Shown here one piece after another: positions 7,302 through 13,476 of a stretch of DNA of 13,476 nt. The position numbers were made by a program, and so were the translations under genes. The DNA is from PBB1 sp031390425. GTDB lineage: Bacteria; Pseudomonadota; Gammaproteobacteria; Burkholderiales; Burkholderiaceae_C. The notes beneath the pieces are model-generated. The model searched no databases, was not told the DNA's origin, and worked only from the letters and a program-made list of their open reading frames with translations. Location: the NCBI GenBank assembly GCA_031390425.1, contig JANMTL010000126.1:1-13476 (forward strand), given 5' to 3'. The first letter of the stretch is position 1. The number at the start of each line of letters is the position of its first letter.

Positions 7302-7323
7302 CGATCGGTGTCCCCACCGATTG
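7302..7323 (+). terminator. hairpin after the isochorismatase-like gene
   Basis: ATCGGTG (7304-7310) pairs perfectly with CACCGAT (7315-7321) around a TCCC loop; a G-U and a C-G pair can extend it to nine pairs. A CCCCC/GGGGG inverted repeat at 7280-7291 precedes it. No T-tract follows, so it may be a weak terminator or a leader structure of the next gene. Confidence 0.3.
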
Positions 7324-7358
7324 CGTGCCGGGCAAGCCCATGTCCAAATGACAGGGTG

Positions 7359-8234
7359 ATGACATCCGAACTTTTTTCTTGGTGGTTCTTTCTGTGCTCG
7401 GTCAGCGTGCTGAACGTGGCCGGCTGGCTGGCGGCGGCCACCGCCCTGGGACGTCGACAGGGTGCGCTGTCGGCTGAGGTGTATGCCACGCGTCGCCTGC
7501 AATTGCTGCTGTCGGCGGGCTACGTGCTCGGCTGCGCTTTTCGGTCGTGCATGCCGGTCTACGACGTGCAGCGGATGGTGATGTTCGACACCTGGTTGTC
7601 GAGCGTGGTGGTCGGGCGTTCGGTGGCCACTTTTGCCGAGCTCTGCTTCGTCGCGCAGTGGGCGCTGATGCTGCGCGAGATCTCGCGCACGACCGGCAGC
7701 CATGCCGGCCGCACCGCGTCGTTGGTGGTGGTTCCGCTGATCGCGGTGGCGGAGGCGTTTTCCTGGTATTCGGTGCTCAGCACGTCGAACCTCGGCCATG
7801 TGATCGAGGAAACCATCTGGGGCCTGAGCGCCGCGCTGATGGTTGCCAGCCTCATCGCCATCTGGCCGGTCTGCGATGCGGCGGTGCGCCGCTTGCTCGC
7901 GGCTTGGTGCGCCATGGGCATGGTCTACGTCGGATTCATGTTCCTGGTCGACGTGCCCATGTACTGGTCGCGCTGGCTGGCCGATGAGGCCAGCGGGCGC
8001 ACTTACCTGGACCTGGCGCAGGGCCTCGGCGACGTGTCGCAGCGCTGGGTGGTGTCGCACCGCTGGGATGATTGGAAGAGCGAGGTCGTGTGGATGTCGC
8101 TGTACTTCAGCGTTGCGGTGTGGCTCAGCATCGCATTGATCCATGCGCCGGTTCTTGAGCGTCGCAGCGCTTCAGGGCAGAGCCAGCGAGGTGGGGTGAC
8201 GGTGGCACGCTTGCCGCAGCGGGCGTCAAACTGA
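7359..8234 (+). CDS. uncharacterised multi-pass membrane protein
   Basis: A 291-residue protein I do not recognise. Seven hydrophobic segments are visible at about residues 8-30, 46-66, 78-105, 119-141, 149-172, 178-200 and 243-264, so it is an inner-membrane protein. Notable are charged residues within or next to membrane segments: R62 in GCAFRSCMP, and R87 and E94 in VVGRSVATFAELCF. A Trp-rich loop (W230, W236, W239, W245) precedes the last segment. These patterned residues suggest a conserved functional core rather than a spurious frame. ATG 7359 is chosen, with AGGG a few bases upstream; an upstream in-frame GTG at 7308 lies in a hairpin and would add 17 non-hydrophobic residues. It converges with the VWA-protein gene, stops 6 bp apart. 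It is 88 bp after the isochorismatase-like gene, so a link to the catabolic locus is uncertain. Confidence 0.72.
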   Translation: MTSELFSWWFFLCSVSVLNVAGWLAAATALGRRQGALSAEVYATRRLQLLLSAGYVLGCAFRSCMPVYDVQRMVMFDTWLSSVVVGRSVATFAELCFVAQWALMLREISRTTGSHAGRTASLVVVPLIAVAEAFSWYSVLSTSNLGHVIEETIWGLSAALMVASLIAIWPVCDAAVRRLLAAWCAMGMVYVGFMFLVDVPMYWSRWLADEASGRTYLDLAQGLGDVSQRWVVSHRWDDWKSEVVWMSLYFSVAVWLSIALIHAPVLERRSASGQSQRGGVTVARLPQRASN

Positions 8235-8240
8235 TCGGCT

Positions 8241-9527
8241 TCAGTCAAGCACCAGCTTGCGCCCGAAAGGCGGCGTCGCCCCGGCATGCGCCTCGGTCAC
8301 GGCCCAGATCACCGGCCAGCGCGGGCGCAAACGGGTCGGGCCGTCGAGGTCGGTCAGCACGACGGCGATGTCTGGATGATGCGTGTCGGCCTCTTCCAGC
8401 AGCGGCGTGAAATCGGTGCCGCCACCGCCCTGGAATGGGATGTCGCGCAAGTCGGCACGACCCGGCTCGAAGTGCGTCACCTGCCGGACCCGCTCGTCAC
8501 CGATCACCAGCACGAGCCCGCATTCGAGGCGCCGCGTGATCGCCTCGATCTCGCGCGCGAAACGCTCCATCAGCGGGGGGTCGATGGAGCCCGACACATC
8601 GACGATCACCGCCAGACGCGCCACTGCCTTCGACGCGCTGAACCCCGGTTCCCACGGCAGCCGGTGATTCGGCCCGGCGCGGCCGTGGTTGGCCAAGTAC
8701 GAGCGTGACGGCCGCGACCAGGAGATGTCGCGCTTGGGCGACAGGCTGCGGGCCAGTTGCGTGCGCAGCACCTGCTCCCAGGGTGTGCGGCTGGTCGGCA
8801 GGTCGGCGATCAGCGTGCGCCACATCGAGAACTCGCCGTCGTTGGCGTGCGCGCGGATGATGCGCTCGCTCCACTCGCGCGCCTCGTCGGCCGCGGCTTC
8901 CGGTGCCGTTTGCACTTGGGAAGCAGGCCGCAGATCGGCGTGATCGTCGGTGCCGAGAGCACGCGCGTTCGCCGATCGGGGACCGTCGCGCCGACCGTCC
9001 TTTCCCTCGGTGTGCCGATCGTCGATCGCGCGGTACAGCCGCTCGACATCCCATTCGAGCAGCGCCGCTTGCGCACCTTGCTTGATGCCCAGCGAAACGG
9101 CCAGCAGCGAATCCAGCGACACCGCCTTCGGCGGCAGTTGCAGCCAGCCCAAGTGGCCGAGCGTGCTGTTGACGATCGCGTCCGCGCACAGGTTGAACAG
9201 TTTCAAATCGACATCGCCCACCCGGTGCTGCAAGTCGAGAAAACGCTGCGGGTGGCGCAGCGCGATGTGCAGCACCTCGTGCGCGACCCAGCCGACCTGT
9301 TCGGCCAGCGGCAAGGCCTCGAAAGCGTCGCTGTAGAACAGCGTGTGGCCGTCGGTCGAAATCGGGGATGCTTTCGCGTCGGTGGCGCGTGCGTTGACGG
9401 CTGCGCACTCCTCCACGTCGTGATGCCGCACCCACAGCGCCAGACCGCCGGTGGACGGCGCGAATTCCACCATGCGCTGGATTGCGCGGGTTCCCCGGTG
9501 ACCGTACCGCACGCCGGTTTCAGGCAT
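8241..9527 (-). CDS. VWA-domain protein with putative metallopeptidase N-terminal domain (DUF2201-like)
   Basis: A 428-residue two-domain protein. The N-terminal domain has HEVLH (83-87), an HExxH zinc-protease-like motif, with H92 and the helix NLCADAIVN (112-120) behind it. The middle (about 165-225) is charged and probably flexible. The C-terminal von Willebrand A domain has a complete metal-ion-dependent adhesion site: DVSGS (D310, S312, S314), T371 in GGGGTDF and D393 in TDLDG. Such proteins occur next to MoxR-type ATPases, as in RavA/ViaA, where the VWA protein is the adaptor. The ATG at 9527 overlaps the ATPase stop by eight bases (ATGCCTGA) and begins just before the conserved region; another ATG at 9548 would add seven residues, and neither has a strong ribosome-binding site. 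It is the last gene of a three-gene operon. Whether the zinc site is catalytic is not known. Confidence 0.88.
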   Translation of the reverse strand: MPETGVRYGHRGTRAIQRMVEFAPSTGGLALWVRHHDVEECAAVNARATDAKASPISTDGHTLFYSDAFEALPLAEQVGWVAHEVLHIALRHPQRFLDLQHRVGDVDLKLFNLCADAIVNSTLGHLGWLQLPPKAVSLDSLLAVSLGIKQGAQAALLEWDVERLYRAIDDRHTEGKDGRRDGPRSANARALGTDDHADLRPASQVQTAPEAAADEAREWSERIIRAHANDGEFSMWRTLIADLPTSRTPWEQVLRTQLARSLSPKRDISWSRPSRSYLANHGRAGPNHRLPWEPGFSASKAVARLAVIVDVSGSIDPPLMERFAREIEAITRRLECGLVLVIGDERVRQVTHFEPGRADLRDIPFQGGGGTDFTPLLEEADTHHPDIAVVLTDLDGPTRLRPRWPVIWAVTEAHAGATPPFGRKLVLD

Positions 9528-10620
9528 CGCGGCTGCGGCGATCCGCATAGCGCCGGTACGCCGGGCAGTCGAGGATCGCCGCTTCCAGCCCCCTCTCCAG
9601 CGCCGATTGCATCAGCAGCTCCATCGCCAGCGTCTGCGCCTCGCGCACCGGCAGGGCGACGCCGCTGCGCGCCTCGGGCAACTGTTCGATGATCTCCAGC
9701 GCGCGGGTCAGCGTATGGGAGTCGGTGCTGGCGGCGAGCAGCCCGTAGAGCATGCCGTAGAGCCCGTCGAGCGTCTTCGGCAGCAGCGCGGCGGTCTCGT
9801 CGCCGGGCCGGCACGCGAGCAGCCGCACCACGTCGACGGCGGCCTGGATCTCACGCAGCACGCCGAAGAACTCGGCCGCGTTGGCCGCGCCGATGCGGCC
9901 CTGCACGAAGACGCGTTTGGCCGCATCCGACAGCCCCGACTTCAGGATGTTCGAGATGTCCTCCCAGCCGCGCGGACTGGCGCCGATCAGGTGGTCGTTG
10001 GCGAGCTGCGAGGGCGTGTCGTCGAGCCTGTCCGGCCGCACCTTCAGGTAGGCCATCACCTCGGGCGCAAAGCCCATCGCGAGCGCGTGCGCCAGAAACG
10101 CATCGATGACCGTCTGCACGTTGAAGTGGAACATTCGGTCCGCCAGCGCGGTGCCCATGTCGTGACACACCGCACCGTGAAAGCTCGCGTTGCCCGCGGC
10201 GATCACCTGCCAGCCATCGGGCAGCCGGTAGTTGCCCACACGCCGGTCGAGGATCAGCGAATAGGCCGAAATCTGCAGCCGCTGGTCGGCAGCGGTCAAC
10301 TCATCCAGAAACAGGATGCCGTTCGGTTGATTGGGCGACGGCAGAAACTCGGGCGGAAACCACACCGTCTTGCCCTGCACGTCGTCGGCGTAGATTGCGC
10401 CGCGGATGTCCACCGGCTCGATCGTGGTCAGCCGCAGATCGACCAGCGGCACGCTGAAATGCGCTGCGACCTGGCGCACCACCGACGATTTGCCGACACC
10501 GCGCGTGCCCCACAGCATCGACGCGCGCTTTCGCAGCGTGGCGTCGGCGTGCTGCTCGATCAGCGCCGCTTTCGCAGCGGCGATCGAGATCGGGGGAATG
10601 TTCATCGGGTTGCCGAGCAT
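9520..10620 (-). CDS. MoxR-like AAA+ ATPase
   Basis: A 366-residue AAA+ ATPase of the MoxR type. Walker A is GTRGVGKSS (38-46), Walker B is ILFLDE (102-107), sensor 1 is AAGN (141-144), and R162 in LADRMFHF is a likely arginine finger. EFLPSPNQPNGILFLDE and QISAYSLILDRRVG follow the MoxR pattern, in which the ATPase ring remodels or activates a target with a VWA partner. The C-terminal third is helical. ATG 10620 is preceded by GGTGA on the - strand; a second ATG at 10605 lacks such a site but cannot be excluded. The gene lies 33 bp after a membrane-protein gene and overlaps the VWA-protein start, so the three are one operon. The target of the complex is unknown; metal-centre insertion, membrane stress and cell-envelope roles are known for relatives. 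Confidence 0.92.
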   Translation of the reverse strand: MLGNPMNIPPISIAAAKAALIEQHADATLRKRASMLWGTRGVGKSSVVRQVAAHFSVPLVDLRLTTIEPVDIRGAIYADDVQGKTVWFPPEFLPSPNQPNGILFLDELTAADQRLQISAYSLILDRRVGNYRLPDGWQVIAAGNASFHGAVCHDMGTALADRMFHFNVQTVIDAFLAHALAMGFAPEVMAYLKVRPDRLDDTPSQLANDHLIGASPRGWEDISNILKSGLSDAAKRVFVQGRIGAANAAEFFGVLREIQAAVDVVRLLACRPGDETAALLPKTLDGLYGMLYGLLAASTDSHTLTRALEIIEQLPEARSGVALPVREAQTLAMELLMQSALERGLEAAILDCPAYRRYADRRSRDA

Positions 10621-10653
10621 CGGTCACCATGCGGGTTCGGGGTGGATCGGGTC

Positions 10654-11646
10654 TCAGTGCGCAAGCGCGTCTTGCGTCTTGACAGGCCGCGTGCCCCAGG
10701 CCGTGATGGCGGGTCGCCGCGGCCACGGCGGAATCTCGATCTGCGGCAGCTCGCGCATGCAGAACACCAGACCCAGCAGCAGCGGCGGCGATTGGAAGAT
10801 CACCATGCGCAGCAGCGAGTTTTCCGACAGCCCCATGCTGGGCACCGCCGCTGCGCCGCCGATCAGCCCGAGCGTCACCAGCAGCGGGATCGAGCGCCGC
10901 AGCACCACGCCCCAACGCGCCGCGACGCGCTGTTCGTGAAAGCGAGGCGGCGGCTCGGACAGGGTCTGCGCGAGGTGCACGGCAGTGCGCTCCAGCTTGA
11001 TCTCGGCGTCGCGGCTGCGAGCGGGCCCGCTGCCGCGCAGGCGCAGGCTGCCCGTCCAGCCGGCGCCGACGCGAATCAGGCGCGCCCAGCTCCAGCCGAG
11101 CACAGCCAGCAGGTCCTGCGGCAGATCGACGGCGTGGCCGGAAGCAGCGTTCAACTCGATGTCGGCCGGGATGCCGGTCACCGCTGGTACCTTCATCGCC
11201 AGCGTCACACCCTCGATCTGCGCCATCGCCTTCGTCAGAATCAACTGCGGCGCTGCGGTTGTGTTTGTCGATGACGCGGCGTCCAGCCGATGGGTCTGCG
11301 CGATCACGTAGCCCGCGCCCCACTGGAAATGGCGCCGCAGCGGGACCGATTCGATCTGCGTGAGCAGTTCGCCCGCGTCCGACCCCTCGGCCTGCAAACT
11401 GGCTTGCAGTCCGCAGGGCAGGGTGAGCGTGCGGGTCAGCCGGAAGGTGCTCGGGTGCGGGTTTTCAAGCTGAAGCGTTTCGCGCAGCGCCATCTCGGCG
11501 ATGTCCGCATCGGCATGCTCGATCGGCTTGAACGCCAGCCGCCGTTCGAGCCGGTCGCTGGCCGCCAGATCGAGGTGGCGCCCACGCCGTGAGAACGGCT
11601 CGATCAGGCCGATGATTTCGTGGTGAGTCAACGGATGCGCGGACAT
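10654..11646 (-). CDS. uncharacterised protein with two C-terminal membrane segments
   Basis: A 330-residue protein I cannot assign to a family. Residues 1-240 appear soluble and mixed alpha/beta, with no recognisable catalytic motif. Two hydrophobic segments follow at about 252-270 (SIPLLVTLGLIGG) and 279-297 (MVIFQSPPLLLGLVF), then a short basic, Pro-rich tail (299-330). The bulk would lie on one side of the inner membrane, with a hairpin anchor. The start is ATG 11646, with GAGG at a good distance upstream; the frame is open further upstream, but that stretch lacks a good start signal. It is the first gene of the operon with the AAA+ ATPase and VWA protein. By position it could be the membrane partner, substrate or anchor of that module; this is inference only. 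Confidence 0.75.
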   Translation of the reverse strand: MSAHPLTHHEIIGLIEPFSRRGRHLDLAASDRLERRLAFKPIEHADADIAEMALRETLQLENPHPSTFRLTRTLTLPCGLQASLQAEGSDAGELLTQIESVPLRRHFQWGAGYVIAQTHRLDAASSTNTTAAPQLILTKAMAQIEGVTLAMKVPAVTGIPADIELNAASGHAVDLPQDLLAVLGWSWARLIRVGAGWTGSLRLRGSGPARSRDAEIKLERTAVHLAQTLSEPPPRFHEQRVAARWGVVLRRSIPLLVTLGLIGGAAAVPSMGLSENSLLRMVIFQSPPLLLGLVFCMRELPQIEIPPWPRRPAITAWGTRPVKTQDALAH

Positions 11647-11808
11647 GACAGGCCTCAGCGGACCAACGGCCTTTGATTCTGCCAAAGCACGGTGCGACCC
11701 TCGATCTTGTGGGTGCTCGCCGACAGCGCGTCGCGGTGCCATCCCACCTGCCGAGCATGGCGTCGGTTTCAACATGATTCATCGCAACGCTGCCGACCGG
11801 CCTCGATC
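11647..11808. other. 162-bp divergent intergenic region
   Basis: This gap separates the - strand AAA/VWA operon from the + strand redox genes and must hold promoters for both. I found no convincing -35/-10 pair on either strand. A short inverted repeat, CTTTG/CAAAG around a 7-base loop, is present near 11665-11685 but is weak. Confidence 0.4.
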
Positions 11809-11952
11809 ATGACCCATTCCCCGCGCCAACCCATCGACGATCCCGATCCGTACGAGCCGGGCATTCCCCCGCTCGAGCCCGACCAGGGGCCGATCCACCC
11901 GGTGATCCCGGACGACCCGGAGCACGACCGTGTCATCGATCCGGAAGACTGA
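11809..11952 (+). CDS. 47-residue Pro/Asp/Glu-rich small protein
   Basis: A very small protein of 47 residues, of which 13 are proline and 13 are Asp or Glu. There is no signal peptide, membrane segment or cysteine. Motifs such as DPDPYEPG (11-18), PPLEPDQGP (20-28) and PDDPEHD (34-40) are loosely repetitive, and the chain is probably extended or disordered. It lies 15 bp before the flavoprotein gene in the same direction, so it is likely co-translated with it. The ATG at 11809 has no strong ribosome-binding site; an upstream in-frame start at 11692 would add a basic, Arg-rich segment unlike the rest and is not favoured. The regular composition argues for a real gene, but no function can be given. 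Confidence 0.55.
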   Translation: MTHSPRQPIDDPDPYEPGIPPLEPDQGPIHPVIPDDPEHDRVIDPED

Positions 11953-11967
11953 TCCGAAGGGCCCGAC

Positions 11968-13038
11968 ATGACGAAAATCCGCAAGGGTCAGGCTCCCGCA
12001 CCCATCACTCGCGCCGAGTTTCACGACCGGTTCATCACGCGCTTCTACGATCCCGCGTATGCGGTCGAGAGCGATGCGATCGGCCGGCTGGAAGACATTG
12101 CGTGGGACGCGATGCAAGAGGGCCGCAAGGCGCCGATCACGCGACCCGCCGGTCGCGGTTTTTCCGACCCGACTTACGAGGTCTCGGTCCAATGGCTCGA
12201 CACGCGCATGCGCCTGAAGGCTGCACAAAAGCGCTGGGCCGACAAGAAGGCGCCATCACGCATCCTGTTGATCTGCGGCAGCGCGCGCAACGACGGCACC
12301 TGCCCGGGCGAGATCTCGAAAACCTGGCGCTTCACCGAGATGGCGCAGCACGTGGTGCAAGGCCTCGGCATGCAGGCCGATGTGCTCGACCTGAGCCTGG
12401 TGACTTCCGAATACGGCCGGATGATTCACCCGTGCAAAGGCTGCGTGTCGAGCGCGATGCCGCTGTGCCATTGGCCCTGCACCTGCTACCCGAACCACGC
12501 ACTGAACCAGGCCGACGACTGGATGGCCGAGATCTACGAGCGCTGGGTCGCGGCACACGGCGTGATCATCCTGGCGCCGACCTACTGGTATCAGTCGCCG
12601 AGCCCGCTGAAATTGATGATCGACCGGATGGTCTGCGCGGACGGTGGCAACCCCGACCCGACGACCACGCACGGCAAGAAAGTGGTCGAGGCCAAGCGCA
12701 TCGAGCAAAAGGGTTGGGACTTCCCGAAGCATGTGGCCGGCCGCGCTTACGGCGTGGTGGTGCACGGCGATGTGGCCGGCGTGGAAGATCACCGCCGCAA
12801 CCTGTGCGACTGGCTCGAATGGATGGGGCTGATCGACGCCGGCGCTGGCGCCAAGCTCGATCGCTACATCGGCTACTTCGAGCCGTACTTCAACAGCCAC
12901 GACGCGCTCGACAAGGACCATGCGGTGCAGGAAGAAGCGCGCAATGTCGCGCGATCGGTCGTGCACGCGGTCGCAGAACTGCGCGCCGGTCGCTTGAGTC
13001 AACCCGACAAGAACATCACCGGGCCGCGTCCGAAGTGA
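11968..13038 (+). CDS. flavodoxin-fold NAD(P)H-dependent oxidoreductase with Cys cluster
   Basis: A 356-residue protein of the NADPH-dependent FMN reductase / iron-sulfur flavoprotein type. The flavodoxin-like domain starts near residue 97 with RILLICGSARNDGTC (98-112), the FMN phosphate loop. LAPTYWYQSPSPLKLMIDR (202-220) is the second FMN contact. Between them lies a compact cysteine group, C156, C159, C167, C171 and C173 (spacing C-x2-C-x7-C-x3-C-x-C), where relatives of Isf bind a 4Fe-4S cluster; the spacing here is not the classical one. The first ~96 residues are an extension not found in small FMN reductases (about 180-200 residues). GAAGGG upstream of the ATG serves as ribosome-binding site. 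It follows the 47-residue protein and precedes an OsmC peroxidase gene by 37 bp. Flavin binding is likely; an Fe-S or other metal centre is inferred. Confidence 0.85.
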   Translation: MTKIRKGQAPAPITRAEFHDRFITRFYDPAYAVESDAIGRLEDIAWDAMQEGRKAPITRPAGRGFSDPTYEVSVQWLDTRMRLKAAQKRWADKKAPSRILLICGSARNDGTCPGEISKTWRFTEMAQHVVQGLGMQADVLDLSLVTSEYGRMIHPCKGCVSSAMPLCHWPCTCYPNHALNQADDWMAEIYERWVAAHGVIILAPTYWYQSPSPLKLMIDRMVCADGGNPDPTTTHGKKVVEAKRIEQKGWDFPKHVAGRAYGVVVHGDVAGVEDHRRNLCDWLEWMGLIDAGAGAKLDRYIGYFEPYFNSHDALDKDHAVQEEARNVARSVVHAVAELRAGRLSQPDKNITGPRPK

Positions 13039-13075
13039 CGCGGGCACGGGCTCATCCACCCACTGAGGACTCACC

Positions 13076-13476
13076 ATGAACGAAAAAACCGCCACCGTGC
13101 ATTGGGAAGGTGCGGGCAAGAACGGCCTGGGCCGGATCAGCACCGAAACCGGCGCGCTCAACGGCTATCCGTACGGTTTCGCGAGCCGGTTCGAAGACGA
13201 CCGGCGCGGCACCAACCCGGAGGAAATACTGGCGGCGGCGCACGCCGCCTGCTTCACGATGGCGTTTTCGTTCGCCTGCGACAAGGCCGGCATCGCCACC
13301 ACCTCCATCGACACCACCGCGCGCGTGCACCTGGTCAAACAGGCCGAGGGTTTCGTGATCGACCGCATCGCCTTGACCATGCAGGCCAGCGTGCCGGGTA
13401 TCGACAGTGCGCGGTTCCAGGACATCGCTGCGGCGGCCAAGCGCGAGTGCCCGCTGTCCAAGGCGCTGGCGAGCGT
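13076..13476 (+). CDS. OsmC-family peroxiredoxin-like protein, 3' partial
   Basis: The frame runs off the window end; 133 residues are visible of an expected 140-150. OsmC proteins are dimeric thiol peroxidases that reduce organic hydroperoxides using two cysteines. Both are present: C59 in AAHAACFTMAFS and C125 in AAKRECPLSKAL. The pattern GTNPEEILAAAHAAC (45-59) is typical of OsmC rather than Ohr. ATG 13076 is preceded by GAGGA at 13064-13068, a strong ribosome-binding site. It lies 37 bp after the flavoprotein gene on the same strand, so the two are probably co-transcribed as a redox or peroxide-defence unit. Confidence 0.92.
   Translation, partial: MNEKTATVHWEGAGKNGLGRISTETGALNGYPYGFASRFEDDRRGTNPEEILAAAHAACFTMAFSFACDKAGIATTSIDTTARVHLVKQAEGFVIDRIALTMQASVPGIDSARFQDIAAAAKRECPLSKALAS

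Noticed and set aside
9607..11274. Long + strand open frame opposite the ATPase and membrane-protein genes
   Set aside because: It is antisense to two well-supported genes and its His/Arg/Gln-rich product has no recognisable domain.
12102..13079. Open frame overlapping the flavoprotein gene
   Set aside because: The product is Arg-rich and without motifs, whereas the overlapping frame has clear FMN-binding segments.
1..13476. Mobile elements, CRISPR arrays, tRNA or rRNA genes
   Set aside because: No transposase or integrase frame, spaced direct repeats, target duplications or RNA-gene signatures were seen.

Overview
The window is a compact, high-GC (about 65%) bacterial chromosome segment. 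Codon use, tight gene packing, 4-bp stop/start overlaps and the protein families suggest a betaproteobacterium, probably of the order Burkholderiales; this assignment rests on family resemblance and base composition only. No tRNA, rRNA, insertion sequence, CRISPR array or phage gene is visible. No gap between genes exceeds about 165 bp.

Region 1 (1-7270) looks like a catabolic or detoxification locus built around flavin enzymes. On the + strand lie a luciferase-like FMNH2-dependent monooxygenase (5' end cut by the window), an MsuE/SsuE-type FMN reductase that overlaps it by 4 bp and would supply its reduced flavin, and an aldehyde dehydrogenase. Facing them on the - strand is a two-gene operon: a protein of the 4-hydroxyphenylacetate 3-hydroxylase / 4-hydroxybutyryl-CoA dehydratase superfamily, then a XenA/YqjM-type old yellow enzyme. 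A TetR-family regulator is divergent from this operon, and its stop codon overlaps the start of an isochorismatase-like cysteine hydrolase. The 72-bp divergent gap holds two overlapping perfect palindromes on top of a plausible promoter, so the regulator probably represses the oxygenase/old-yellow-enzyme operon. The substrate is not evident: an oxygenation or ring-opening giving an aldehyde that is then oxidised is the simplest reading.

Region 2 (7271-8240) holds one gene for an unrecognised protein with about seven membrane segments.

Region 3 (8241-11646, - strand) is a three-gene operon: an unrecognised protein with two C-terminal membrane segments, a MoxR-like AAA+ ATPase, and a VWA-domain protein with an N-terminal HExxH metallopeptidase-like domain. 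The ATPase and VWA protein form a RavA/ViaA-like pair, a chaperone-type module of unknown target.

Region 4 (11809-13476, + strand) starts with a 47-residue protein made largely of proline and acidic residues. It is followed by a flavodoxin-fold NAD(P)H-dependent oxidoreductase with a cluster of five cysteines and a long N-terminal extension, then by an OsmC-family peroxidase cut by the window end. This reads as a small redox or stress operon.

The most notable items are the superfamily member at 4248-5906, which appears to have lost its Fe-S ligands and gained a Cys-rich tail; the overlapping operator; the Cys-rich flavoprotein; and the uncharacterised partner of the AAA/VWA pair.
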